Position numbers and translations under genes: made by a program
NCBI RefSeq assembly: GCF_000966195.1
Contig: NZ_LAHL01000038.1
Coordinates: 42,229 to 106,228 of the forward strand
DNA: 64,000 nucleotides
Direction of reading: 5' to 3'
From: Domibacillus robiginosus
GTDB lineage: Bacteria; Bacillota; Bacilli; Bacillales; Domibacillaceae
The notes under the pieces: generated by a model
The model's input: only the letters and a program-made list of their open reading frames with translations
Databases searched by the model: none
Told to the model about the DNA's origin: nothing
Shown here: one piece after another, positions 26,312 through 35,020 of the stretch
Layout: every line of letters starts with the position of its first letter
How positions within the stretch are numbered: the stretch's first letter is position 1

Positions 26312-27426
26312 TGGCAACAGCAATTCAAACAGCAGACTGGGCAAAAAAAATGACGGAATCGACTATGGCACGGCGTCCGCTTCTGTCAGACGGTGTACAA
26401 AACGATAAGTGGTCATACGATTATGGAGTCGTATTAAAAGGAATTGAGCTCGTTTGGCGAAAAACGGGTGATGCGAAATATCTGGAGTACATGAAAAAAA
26501 ATATGGATGCGTTCGTTGGTGAAGACGGCAGCATTCGCCATTATGAAATGGAAGCGTTTAATATCGATCATATCAACAACGGCAAAGTCCTGCTGACATT
26601 ATATAAAGAAACAAACGAACCAAAATATAAAAGGGCAGCCGATCTGCTGCGCCAGCAGCTTGAAGGGCATCCGCGTACATCCGAGAATGTGTTTTGGCAC
26701 AAAAAAGTGTACCCGTACCAAATCTGGCTGGATGGTTTATATATGGGGGCACCTTTTTATGCGGAATACGTCAGGGAGTTTGGTGAATTGGACGAGTTTG
26801 ATGACATTACCAGACAGTTTATACTTTGTGTGAAAAACACAAAGCATCAGGAAACGGGCTTGCTGTATCACGCCTTCGATGAGAAAAAAGTACAGCCGTG
26901 GTGCGATAAGGAAACAGGTCTTTCTCCAAATTTTTGGGGGCGTTCCATGGGCTGGTTTGTAATGGGTCTTGTAGACACGCTCGCCATTTTGCCCGGAAAC
27001 CATAAGGATCGCGACAAGCTTGTGCTTATTCTCCAGGAAACACTGCAGGCGCTGAAAAGCGTACAGAGTGAAAGTGGTGTCTGGTACCAGGTACTTGATC
27101 AGCCGGAGCGAAAAGGGAACTACCTGGAAGCTTCCTGCTCCTGCATGATTGTGTATGCAATTGCCAAAGGAGTACGGCTTGGCTATTTGGACCAGGTGTG
27201 GATGGAGACGGCTAACCGAGCTTATGAGAGCATCATTAATGAATTTATTACTGTTACAGCAGACGGACTGGTAAATTTAAATAAAAATTGCCAGGTAGCT
27301 GGGCTCGGCGGACCGGACCAGCGTGACGGCACCTTTGAATATTATATTAGTGAACCGATTATAACCAATGACTTAAAAGGTGTTGGCGCTTTTATTTTAG
27401 CTGCGGCGGAAATGGAAAATCAATAA
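26311..27426 (+). CDS. Unsaturated rhamnogalacturonyl hydrolase, GH105 (YteR/YesR-like)
   Basis: The 371-residue alpha6/alpha6-barrel protein removes the unsaturated galacturonic acid left by lyases from rhamnogalacturonan or pectin oligomers. The motif QIWLDGLYMGAPFYAEY contains an Asp near residue 140, matching the known catalytic Asp of YteR. NFWGRSMGWFVMGLVDTL and GNYLEASCSCMIVYAIAKG follow. There is no signal peptide. It is tightly packed between GH43 and GH28 genes in one operon. Confidence 0.93.
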   Translation: MATAIQTADWAKKMTESTMARRPLLSDGVQNDKWSYDYGVVLKGIELVWRKTGDAKYLEYMKKNMDAFVGEDGSIRHYEMEAFNIDHINNGKVLLTLYKETNEPKYKRAADLLRQQLEGHPRTSENVFWHKKVYPYQIWLDGLYMGAPFYAEYVREFGELDEFDDITRQFILCVKNTKHQETGLLYHAFDEKKVQPWCDKETGLSPNFWGRSMGWFVMGLVDTLAILPGNHKDRDKLVLILQETLQALKSVQSESGVWYQVLDQPERKGNYLEASCSCMIVYAIAKGVRLGYLDQVWMETANRAYESIINEFITVTADGLVNLNKNCQVAGLGGPDQRDGTFEYYISEPIITNDLKGVGAFILAAAEMENQ

Positions 27427-27443
27427 CGAAAGGGGAAGAATAG

Positions 27444-28790
27444 ATGGAAACGACTGCGGCAGCTTATGCATTTAATATTGAGAATTTCGGTGCAAAAGGA
27501 GACGGGCAAACACTAAACACAAAAGCTATCAAGCAAGCAGTAGAAGCATGTGCAAAAGCGGGAGGCGGCACGGTTTACGTGCCGGCCGGTCGCTTTTTAA
27601 CAGGAGCCATTCTGTTAAAAAGCAATATCACCCTCCATCTGGACGCAGGTGCAGTTCTCTTGTTCAGCACCAATCCAGACGAGTATCCGGTTGTGCATTC
27701 TCGATGGGAAGGTGTGAACCGTGATGTGTATGCTTCGTGTATTTATGGGGAAGACATTGAAAACGTGTCGGTGACAGGACAGGGAACACTGAATGGGAAC
27801 GGTGCATTCTGGTGGGATCTTTTTTCGAAAAAAGAAAACAAGTATCCGCGTCCGAAGCTTGTCAGCTTTGACCGATGCCGGCGTGTACTCATCTCTGGCG
27901 TAAAAATGGTCGATTCACCTAGCTGGACCGTTAATCCTATTCGATGCGAGAACGTAACGATTCATAATGTTTCAATCATAAACCCGAGTGATTCCCCAAA
28001 TACAGACGGCATTGATCCTGAATCATGCCGGAATGTGCGTATTTCAGATTGTCATATCGATGTGGGTGATGACTGTATTGCGATCAAATCGGGAACAGAA
28101 GATTCTCCAGAGAGGATTCCTTGTGAAAACATTACAATTACAAACTGTACGATGATTCACGGCCATGGAGGTGTGGTGCTCGGAAGTGAAATGAGTGGAG
28201 ATATCCGCAATGTCACTGTAAGCAACTGTGTATTTGAAGGAACAGACCGGGGCATCCGCTTGAAATCACGGCGTGGACGCGGTGGTGTAGTCGAAGACAT
28301 CCGTGTTAGTAACATCGTCATGAAAAACGTCATCTGTCCCTTTATTGTGAATGCTTATTACTTTTGCGGGCCGCGTGGTAAAGAAAAATATGTTTGGGAT
28401 AAATCACCATACCCCGTAACGGAAGAAACCCCGGCATTTCGCCGCATTCATTTTTCAGACATTACAGCACGGGAAGTAAGCGCAGCAGCTGGCTTCCTGT
28501 ACGGGCTGCCGGAAATGTACGTGGAGGATGTAACATTTAGCGACGTTTCAATTGCGATGGCCGAAGACGCAGAGCCAGGCATGCCGGCAATGATGTCCCA
28601 GCTTGAGCCGATGAAGCAGCGCGGCTTTTACTGCGGAAATGTGCATGATGTCTCGTTTCACCGGGTAACAATCAGCAATCATGATGGACCAGCTTTTTAT
28701 GTAGAAAACGGCGTAGATGTTTCCGTAACCGATTGCCGCGTAAAGGGACCGAAATCTGAAGATCCGATGGTTGTCGAGAAAAATGAGTAA
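27444..28790 (+). CDS. Polygalacturonase-like glycoside hydrolase family 28
   Basis: The 448-residue right-handed beta-helix protein has all GH28 active-site motifs. NTDGIDPES has Asp near 187, GDDCIAIKSG has Asp-Asp near 209, then GHGG, and RGIRLKSRRGRGG. It hydrolyses alpha-1,4-galacturonan links; the lack of a signal peptide suggests an exo-acting enzyme on imported oligogalacturonides. A GGGG-type ribosome binding site is present. The next gene starts inside its last codons. Confidence 0.94.
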   Translation: METTAAAYAFNIENFGAKGDGQTLNTKAIKQAVEACAKAGGGTVYVPAGRFLTGAILLKSNITLHLDAGAVLLFSTNPDEYPVVHSRWEGVNRDVYASCIYGEDIENVSVTGQGTLNGNGAFWWDLFSKKENKYPRPKLVSFDRCRRVLISGVKMVDSPSWTVNPIRCENVTIHNVSIINPSDSPNTDGIDPESCRNVRISDCHIDVGDDCIAIKSGTEDSPERIPCENITITNCTMIHGHGGVVLGSEMSGDIRNVTVSNCVFEGTDRGIRLKSRRGRGGVVEDIRVSNIVMKNVICPFIVNAYYFCGPRGKEKYVWDKSPYPVTEETPAFRRIHFSDITAREVSAAAGFLYGLPEMYVEDVTFSDVSIAMAEDAEPGMPAMMSQLEPMKQRGFYCGNVHDVSFHRVTISNHDGPAFYVENGVDVSVTDCRVKGPKSEDPMVVEKNE

Positions 28791-29685
28791 AGAAAAAAAA
28801 CGGGACCAGCTTTTATCACTGCTCGGAGATTTACCCGAGCGTAAGGGTGTATTGGCAACAAAGCTGAAGGAAGAAGAACGGGAACACTATATTCTGGAAT
28901 ACTTGCTTCTGAACTTTGGAGAAACAGAAAAGGTGCCGGCTTATTTTGTCCGCCCGAAACGTGCACAAGGACAGCAGCCGGCTGTTTTGTTTAACCATTC
29001 ACACGGCGGGCAATACGACCGGGGAAAAGCAGAGCTGCTTGAAAGCAGTCCATATCTTCAAAATCCGTCCTTTGCCGAAGAGCTGACCCAAATGGGCTAC
29101 AGCGCGTTATGCATGGACATGTGGGGGTTTGGTGAGCGCCAGGGTAAAACGGAAAGCGAACTGTTCAAAGAAATGCTTTGGAACGGGCAGGTGATGTGGG
29201 GCATGATGCTGTATGACAGCTTATGCGGCATCGATTATTTAACGTCGAGAGAAGATGTGGACAACTCTCGGATCGCTACCCTCGGCATGTCGATGGGCGG
29301 CTTGATGGCATGGTGGCTGGCCGCGTTAGATGAGCGTGTTCGTGTTTGTATCGACATTGCTGCCCAGGTGGATGCGCAGTCGCTCATCCGCCAGCGCGGC
29401 CTTGATCATCATGGCTTTTATTCGTACGTACCGGGCCTGTTAAAAACTTTTGAAACAGCCGATATACAATCTCTGATTGTGCCGCGTCCTCACTTAAGTC
29501 TTGTGGGAGACCAAGACCGGCTGACACCTTATGACGGTCTTGGCGTAATTGATGAACGATTAAAAGTGCTTTACGAAAAAGAGGGAAAGTCAGCCCATTG
29601 GCGGATGAGCCGCTATCCCTGCGGCCATAAAGAAACAGCCGGTATGCGCCAGGAGCTGCGTATATTTTTACAAAACTACTTGTAG
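28783..29685 (+). CDS. Alpha/beta hydrolase (acetyl-esterase-like)
   Basis: The protein has 300 residues from ATG 28783. The nucleophile elbow GMSMGG has Ser170, an HSHGG oxyanion segment is near residue 70, and GHKE supplies a likely His near residue 285. It resembles large dienelactone-hydrolase/YtaP-type esterases. In this operon it may remove acetyl groups from pectin or rhamnogalacturonan oligomers, which is inferred from context. It overlaps the end of the GH28 gene by eight bases, so translation is probably coupled. There is no signal peptide. Confidence 0.85.
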   Translation: MSKEKKRDQLLSLLGDLPERKGVLATKLKEEEREHYILEYLLLNFGETEKVPAYFVRPKRAQGQQPAVLFNHSHGGQYDRGKAELLESSPYLQNPSFAEELTQMGYSALCMDMWGFGERQGKTESELFKEMLWNGQVMWGMMLYDSLCGIDYLTSREDVDNSRIATLGMSMGGLMAWWLAALDERVRVCIDIAAQVDAQSLIRQRGLDHHGFYSYVPGLLKTFETADIQSLIVPRPHLSLVGDQDRLTPYDGLGVIDERLKVLYEKEGKSAHWRMSRYPCGHKETAGMRQELRIFLQNYL

Positions 29686-29694
29686 GAGGCCAAT

Positions 29695-30684
29695 ATGATC
29701 ATTGTCGCAAAAGATGGTAGCGGCGCCTTTACAACCATACAGGAAGCGATCGACAGCATTCCAGAAACCAATATGGACCGGGTAGCCATTTACATTCAGG
29801 ATGGCGTGTATAACGAAAAGCTTTTTATCAATAAACCGTTTGTCTCCTTGATCGGTACATCACCAGATCGAGTAGTCATTACGTATGGGGATCATGCGAA
29901 AAAGCGCATGCCGGATGGAAAGCCGATGGGTACATTTTCTTCCTACAGTATATTTGCGGGCGGAGATGACTTTACAGCCGAAAATATTACATTTGAAAAC
30001 AGCGCCGGCTGTGGAAAAGAAGTTGGCCAGGCGGTGGCTGTATACGTAGAAGGCGACCGGATGATCTTTCGCCGCTGCCGATTTACCGGAAGTCAGGACA
30101 CCTTGTTTACGGGGCCTCTTCCGCCTAAGCCAATTGAAGGAAACACCTTTGGCGGCCCGATGGAAGGAGAGAAAAGAAAAAAGGGGCGCAGCTTGTTCCA
30201 AAACTGCTACATTGAAGGAGATATTGATTTTATTTTCGGCTCGGCCACTGCTGTATTCCAGTCATGTGAAATATTCAGCCTGGACCGGCAGGAGGAAACA
30301 AACGGTTATATTACGGCAGCCTCCACTCCGGAAGGGCAGCCATTCGGCTATGTTTTTCTGGACTGCCGTTTAACGAGCGAGGCAAAACCGGAAACGGTTT
30401 ATTTAGGCAGACCATGGCGTGATTTTGCCAGGACGGTTTTTATCAACTGCTGGATGGGAGCGCATATTAAACGGGAAGGATGGCACAACTGGGATAAAGC
30501 CCAGGCTGAAACGACTGTTTTTTATGCCGAGTACGGAAGCAGAGGGCCGGGCGGCAATAGGAACAACCGGGTTGAATGGGCAAAGGAATTATCCGCCCAG
30601 GAAGCCAGCTTGTATACACCAGAGCATATTTTACATTTAAAGGAATGGCCGTCATTTGTGCCACAAGAAAAAACAGCCAAATAG
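29695..30684 (+). CDS. Pectinesterase (carbohydrate esterase family 8)
   Basis: The 329-residue beta-helix protein begins IIVAKDGSGAFTTIQEAIDS, the usual start of bacterial pectin methylesterases. The active-site segments are GSQDTLF with Asp near 132, DFIFGSATAVF with Asp near 178, and LGRPWRDFA. It removes methyl esters from galacturonate residues. Lack of a signal peptide implies action on imported oligomers, which is unusual compared with secreted plant-pathogen enzymes but matches the other enzymes here. AGGAGG precedes the ATG. It is the last gene of the locus. Confidence 0.93.
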   Translation: MIIVAKDGSGAFTTIQEAIDSIPETNMDRVAIYIQDGVYNEKLFINKPFVSLIGTSPDRVVITYGDHAKKRMPDGKPMGTFSSYSIFAGGDDFTAENITFENSAGCGKEVGQAVAVYVEGDRMIFRRCRFTGSQDTLFTGPLPPKPIEGNTFGGPMEGEKRKKGRSLFQNCYIEGDIDFIFGSATAVFQSCEIFSLDRQEETNGYITAASTPEGQPFGYVFLDCRLTSEAKPETVYLGRPWRDFARTVFINCWMGAHIKREGWHNWDKAQAETTVFYAEYGSRGPGGNRNNRVEWAKELSAQEASLYTPEHILHLKEWPSFVPQEKTAK

Positions 30685-30699
30685 CATTGGCTGTTTTTT
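30668..30699. terminator. Bidirectional terminator at the end of the pectin operon
   Basis: The arms AAAAAACAGCCAA and TTGGCTGTTTTTT pair perfectly around a 6-base loop, and the T-run serves both convergent genes. Confidence 0.9.
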
Positions 30700-31028
30700 C
30701 ACTGAACCACCTCACTGTCTGTTAATTCGATATGGCCCTCCCCCCAGGCACACATTGCATCTAAAATAGGGCGGAGTGACCAGCCGTAGTCTGTTAAAGA
30801 ATAAACGACCTTTGGCGGCACCTGCTCAAATACGTTCCGGTTTACAACACCGTCTGATTCAAGCTCACGCAGCTGCTGCGTGAGCATTTTTTGTGTGATC
30901 CCCGGCATTAATTTTTTTAATTCACTCGTGCGTTTTTCTCCTTTGATCAAATGGCACATGATGACAACCTTCCATTTTCCACCGATTACGTCGAGGGTAG
31001 CTTCTACTGGAATATTGTAAGCCAACAC
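30699..31028 (-). CDS. ytcD: HxlR-family regulator (YtcD-like)
   Basis: The 109-residue winged-helix protein has [20 protein letters not shown] and [20 protein letters not shown], the HxlR signature. It is divergent from an MFS and aldo/keto reductase pair, exactly the ytcD-ytbDE arrangement of Bacillus subtilis. A cysteine in VIMCHL near residue 25 and one in DAMCAWG could serve thiol sensing, as known for several HxlR members; this is inferred. The start is GTG with AGAGGAGG. The symbol is by synteny and is not certain. Confidence 0.85.
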   Translation of the reverse strand: MLAYNIPVEATLDVIGGKWKVVIMCHLIKGEKRTSELKKLMPGITQKMLTQQLRELESDGVVNRNVFEQVPPKVVYSLTDYGWSLRPILDAMCAWGEGHIELTDSEVVQ

Positions 31029-31042
31029 GTTTCCTCCTCTAC

Positions 31043-31171
31043 AGGCACTAAAAAGTACCTACATTACTTTAAAGTGCGTACTTTTCTTTTTCTTTAAGTG
31101 ATCTCATAATAGCATACACAGGAACGAAACAAAAGATCATTAATGATGGTAGGTACTAAAAAGTGCCTACC
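31043..31171. promoter_or_regulatory. HxlR operators in the divergent ytcD/ytbD promoter region
   Basis: Three related palindromes are present. AGGCACTAAAAAGTACCT lies at 31043-31060. AAAGTGCGTACTTT lies at 31071-31084. A 24-bp site at 31148-31171 has 10-bp arms, GGTAGGTACT and AGTGCCTACC, with one mismatch. The shared core is AGTACTNNNNAGTGC-like. One lies near the regulator start and one near the MFS promoter, so the regulator likely controls both directions. Confidence 0.7.
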
Positions 31172-31274
31172 ATATAAAAAAGCATGTATATATTACTGTA
31201 GATGCTATGCGGCGTCGTGATCTTTAGAAAGAAACGGCAAGGGCCCGCCGCTCTTACACACAAGGAGGAGAAAA

Positions 31275-32480
31275 ATGAGTCATATACTTCAAGCGGCATC
31301 CAAACAGGAGGCCGCTTCAAAAAATCATTCGCTTGCTTTATGGGCACTGGCTGTTAGTGCATTTGGAATTGGAACAACTGAATTTGTACCGGTAGGACTG
31401 CTTGCATCCATTGCAGATGATGTAAATATCGGCATTACGCTGGCTGGATTATTAATCTCCGGCTATGCGATCGGGGTAGCAATTGGCGCACCTGTGCTGA
31501 CTGCCCTGACAAATCGAGTAAACCGGAAAACCCTGCTGATCTCTCTTATGGTTCTATTTATTATAGGAAATGTGGTCGCTGCCACATCTGTTTCTTTTGA
31601 GCTGCTGCTCGTTGGGCGCTTTATTACGGCTTTCTCGCACGGTGTCTTTTTTTCAATCGGCGCCACGATTGCCGTTCAGCTGGTGCCGCCTCATAAAAAA
31701 GCGAGTGCTATTGCACTCATGTTTACAGGCCTCACAGTAGCTACCGTAACGGGGGTCCCGCTCGGTACCTTTATTGGACAGACGTTCGGCTGGCGGGCCA
31801 CATTTTGGGGCGTAGCATTGCTTGGTGTTCTGGCCATTGCAGCAAGTGCCTTTTTAATCCCCAAAAATTTAAAACAGTCTCCGCCGGCTAAGTTTTGGGA
31901 TATGCTTCGTCTTTTGACAAATAAGCATATTGTAAGAGGGCTCGCGATCACTGCTTTAGGATACGGCGGCACATTTGTCGCTTTTACGTACTTAACACCT
32001 ATTTTGCAGGAGGTTACAGGCTTAAAATCTGGTGTAATCAGTATTATTCTGCTTGTCTACGGTGCTGCAGTGGCGGCGGGCAACTGGGCTGGCGGCAGAC
32101 TCGCAAATGATAACCCTGTTCGTGCCCTGTTTTGGATGTTTATCGCACAAGCAGCTATTTTAGTCAGCCTTTCTTTTATGCTGCCTTTTAAAACAGCAGG
32201 CTTGATTGGCGTCATGCTTATGGGACTGCTCGCCTTTATGAATGTGCCGGGTCTTCAGCTGTATGTTGTTCAGCTGGCGGAGAAATATGTACCTTCTGCT
32301 GTAGACGTTGCCTCGGCTTTGAACATTGCCGCTTTTAATATCGGCATTGCCATCGGCGCAACGATAGGAGGGATCGTCGTCAATTCCATTGGCCTGATTC
32401 ATACACCCTGGGTTGGCGGTATTATGGTGATGCTGGCGGTTCTGTTAACAGCCGTTTCATTAAAGGTTGAAAAGCCGTAA
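31275..32480 (+). CDS. ytbD: MFS transporter (YtbD-like, DHA1 family)
   Basis: The 401-residue transporter has 12 membrane segments. It starts SAFGIGTTEFVPVGLL and has the DHA1 motif A region ALTNRVNRKTLLI between segments 2 and 3, plus GVFFSIGATIAVQLVP in segment 4-5. Relatives export drugs, purines or arabinose-like compounds; the substrate is unknown. AGGAGG precedes the ATG. It is followed by an aldo/keto reductase, as in ytbDE, and flanked by the HxlR regulator. Confidence 0.9.
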   Translation: MSHILQAASKQEAASKNHSLALWALAVSAFGIGTTEFVPVGLLASIADDVNIGITLAGLLISGYAIGVAIGAPVLTALTNRVNRKTLLISLMVLFIIGNVVAATSVSFELLLVGRFITAFSHGVFFSIGATIAVQLVPPHKKASAIALMFTGLTVATVTGVPLGTFIGQTFGWRATFWGVALLGVLAIAASAFLIPKNLKQSPPAKFWDMLRLLTNKHIVRGLAITALGYGGTFVAFTYLTPILQEVTGLKSGVISIILLVYGAAVAAGNWAGGRLANDNPVRALFWMFIAQAAILVSLSFMLPFKTAGLIGVMLMGLLAFMNVPGLQLYVVQLAEKYVPSAVDVASALNIAAFNIGIAIGATIGGIVVNSIGLIHTPWVGGIMVMLAVLLTAVSLKVEKP

Positions 32481-32547
32481 CATAGGCGGACGTAATGGAA
32501 TAGGTAAAAGGGAAATCAAACAAAAAAATAATGGAGGAAATCTTATA

Positions 32548-33387
32548 ATGAATATACAAAGCACCTTTACTTTAAATCATGGGGAAAAATCAATGCCCTG
32601 GGTTGGCCTTGGTGTGTTTCAGGTCGAAAACGGCGAGACAGTGGCAGCTTCTGTAGAAGAAGCCATTGTACAAGGGTACCGCCATATCGATACAGCAGCC
32701 GTTTATGAAAACGAAGAAGGCGTAGGAGAAGGAATTCGCCGCGGGATGGAGCGTGCCGGCATTACCCGGGAGCAGTTGTTCATCACTTCTAAGCTGTGGA
32801 ATGCTGACCAGGGCTACCAGCGTACGCTTGAAGCTTATCAGAAAAGTGTAGCCCGACTGGGTCTTGACCAGCTTGATTTGTATTTGATCCACTGGCCAGT
32901 TGAAGGTCTGTTTCCAGAAAGCTGGCGTGCCCTTGAACAATTGTTTAAAGAAGGAAAGGTCGGTTCAATTGGTGTCAGCAATTTTCAAATTCACCATATA
33001 GAAACGCTGCTTCAAACGGCGGAGATTACGCCAGCTATTAACCAAGTCGAGCGTCATCCTCGATTAGTGCAGGAAGACCTTAAACAATATCTTGTACAAA
33101 AAAATATTCAGCCCGTAGCATGGGCACCATTAATGCAGGGTGGTATTTTCAGTGAGCCTGTTTTAATGGAGATAGCAGAAAGTCTTGGCAAAACGGTTGC
33201 ACAAATCGTGCTGAAATGGCATCTGCAAACAGGCTGGGCAGTCATACCGAAGTCTATTAAAAAGCACCGTATTCATGAAAATGCAGATTTATATGATTTT
33301 GAATTGAATAATGAACAGGTAAAGGCCATTCATAAAATGGACCAGCATCATCGTGTAGGGCCTGACCCTGATCATTTTGATTTTTAA
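32548..33387 (+). CDS. ytbE: Aldo/keto reductase (YtbE-like)
   Basis: The 279-residue NADPH-dependent aldehyde reductase has a complete catalytic tetrad: Asp48 and Tyr53 in HIDTAAVYENE, Lys82 in TSKLW and His115 in LIHWP. The C-terminal cofactor site IPKSIKKHRIHENA is present. ATG 32548 has GGAGGAA upstream; the frame extends further up but overlaps ytbD without a ribosome binding site. It probably detoxifies reactive aldehydes such as methylglyoxal together with the ytcD/ytbD system; this is inferred. Confidence 0.92.
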   Translation: MNIQSTFTLNHGEKSMPWVGLGVFQVENGETVAASVEEAIVQGYRHIDTAAVYENEEGVGEGIRRGMERAGITREQLFITSKLWNADQGYQRTLEAYQKSVARLGLDQLDLYLIHWPVEGLFPESWRALEQLFKEGKVGSIGVSNFQIHHIETLLQTAEITPAINQVERHPRLVQEDLKQYLVQKNIQPVAWAPLMQGGIFSEPVLMEIAESLGKTVAQIVLKWHLQTGWAVIPKSIKKHRIHENADLYDFELNNEQVKAIHKMDQHHRVGPDPDHFDF

Positions 33388-33402
33388 AGAAACGTTTTAT
33401 AA

Positions 33403-33438
33403 AAAACCAGCCTGAAACGGATTCAGGCTGGTTTTTTT
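33403..33438. terminator. Bidirectional terminator
   Basis: The stem AACCAGCCTGAA / TTCAGGCTGGTT has a 5-base loop and a T7 tail, and lies between convergent genes. Confidence 0.9.
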
Positions 33439-33739
33439 ACCGATATACTTTTTCTAAGTCATGAAGTTTTTTGTCTAAAAAGAAGTTACCAAATGGAATA
33501 AATGCCACAATCACCGAAAGAATCGGCCAGGTCAGCTTCCAGCGGGTTTTCAGCGTAACATACGCAATGATCAAGCAATAGGTAACAAACAGGGCACCAT
33601 GAATAGAGCCGACAATGCTGACCGCTTCTGGGATATCAAACCAGTATTTCATTGGCATAGCGATAAACAAAAGAACAAGCAGCGAAATCCCTTCAAAATA
33701 TCCTGCGAAACGCAGCTTGCCAACGGTTGTTTTTAACAT
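33437..33739 (-). CDS. DUF3817-family membrane protein
   Basis: The 100-residue protein has three membrane segments. LRFAGYFEGISLLVLLFIAMP near the start, VGSIHGALFVTYCLIIAYV in the middle and PILSVIVAFIPFGNFFLDKK near the end fit the DUF3817 (YdzA-like) family of unknown function. AGGAGG is present upstream. It is a single gene, divergent from the iron-uptake operon. Confidence 0.82.
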   Translation of the reverse strand: MLKTTVGKLRFAGYFEGISLLVLLFIAMPMKYWFDIPEAVSIVGSIHGALFVTYCLIIAYVTLKTRWKLTWPILSVIVAFIPFGNFFLDKKLHDLEKVYR

Positions 33740-33880
33740 AAAAGCCTCCTATATAAAAGAAGATCGTTTCTTTAAAGATACCGGATACATAGATAGATTT
33801 CACCCCTTTTTTGCTTATGTTCACGAGATTGTCGTCTTTATCTGAAAAATAGATTGTTGAAAGAGAAAAAATAGTGTATT

Positions 33881-33915
33881 CTTTAATTAATAATGAGAAT
33901 CATTATTAATTAAAG
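33881..33915. promoter_or_regulatory. Fur box within a 35-bp perfect palindrome
   Basis: The 16-base arms CTTTAATTAATAATGA and TCATTATTAATTAAAG are exact complements around GAA. The core AATGAGAATCATT matches the classical Fur box pattern. It lies just upstream of the flavoprotein start at 33926, so the operon is expected to be repressed by Fur with iron. Confidence 0.88.
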
Positions 33916-33925
33916 GGGGCTCATC

Positions 33926-34981
33926 ATGCCAGAGCAGGATATATATGATGTTACAATCATTGGTGGAGGTCCGGCCGGTTTATATTCCGCTTTTTACAGC
34001 GGACTTAGAGGAATGAAAACGAAAATTATTGAATATCAGCCTCGACTGGGCGGAAAAATTCATGTTTACCCGGAAAAGCTGATCTGGGATATCGGCGGCT
34101 TAACGCCAATTACGGGAGACCAATTGATCAAGCAATTGGAGCAGCAGGCGCTGACATTTAACCCAGATGTCGTTTTAAATGAAAAAATAGAGCGTATACA
34201 AAAAAACAATGAAGGCATATTTGAGCTGTTCACCGCTTCCAAAACAGCTCACTTTTCAAAAACGGTCATTGCCGCTGTCGGAAGCGGAATATTGAATCCC
34301 CAAAAGCTGCCGATTGAAGGAGCAGAGCGATTTGAAGTCACCAATTTACATTATGTTGTGCAGTCAATCAAGAAATTTAAAGATAAAACGGTTGTCATTT
34401 CAGGCGGCGGCAACTCGGCGGTTGACTGGGCAAATGAGCTCACGGCTGTAGCGGAGAAAGTATACGTCGTTTATCGAGGTAATGCTTTAAAAGGCCACGA
34501 AGCGCAGGTTGAACAGTTGATGAATAGTTCGGCCATTTGTTTGATGAATGAATCAATTACAAAATTGATCGCTTCGTCCAATGGAGAAAAAATCAGCCAA
34601 ATTGAGCTGACAAACAGTATCACAATGGACAAAACCATTTTATCGGCAGATGAAGTCGTTATTAATCACGGCTTTGACCGAGATTCTACACTTTTGCAAA
34701 ACAGCAGCAGTTTAGATATAAAGCTTGAAGATGATTTTTACGTAGCCAGCCGGCCTTCAGGTGAATCTTCGGTCCCTGGCTTTTTTGCAGCGGGAGATGT
34801 GCTAAAGCACGATGGAAAGCTTCATTTAATTGCCGGGGCTTTTCAAGACGCGGCCAATGCCGTTAACAGAGCCAAACAATTTATTGACCCTGAGTCAAGA
34901 AGCAGCGCCATGGTCTCTTCTCATAACGATGTGTTCAAAGAAAAAAACAAGAAAATTATGCAAAAACTGATCCAGCAATAA
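33926..34981 (+). CDS. Ferredoxin/flavodoxin-NADP reductase, thioredoxin-reductase-like type (YcgT/YumC group)
   Basis: The 351-residue FAD protein has GGGPAG at 13-18 for FAD and GGGNSA near 158 for NADPH. A late FAAGDVL motif is also present. It lacks the CxxC of thioredoxin reductases, which fits the TrxR-like FNR group. The Fur box and the siderophore genes that follow suggest that it supplies electrons for release of iron from imported ferric siderophore; this is an inference. AAGGGGG precedes the ATG. Confidence 0.9.
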   Translation: MPEQDIYDVTIIGGGPAGLYSAFYSGLRGMKTKIIEYQPRLGGKIHVYPEKLIWDIGGLTPITGDQLIKQLEQQALTFNPDVVLNEKIERIQKNNEGIFELFTASKTAHFSKTVIAAVGSGILNPQKLPIEGAERFEVTNLHYVVQSIKKFKDKTVVISGGGNSAVDWANELTAVAEKVYVVYRGNALKGHEAQVEQLMNSSAICLMNESITKLIASSNGEKISQIELTNSITMDKTILSADEVVINHGFDRDSTLLQNSSSLDIKLEDDFYVASRPSGESSVPGFFAAGDVLKHDGKLHLIAGAFQDAANAVNRAKQFIDPESRSSAMVSSHNDVFKEKNKKIMQKLIQQ

Positions 34982-35020
34982 AGAAAAATATAAGGTTAAA
35001 CTGTTCAGGAGGATTCAACA

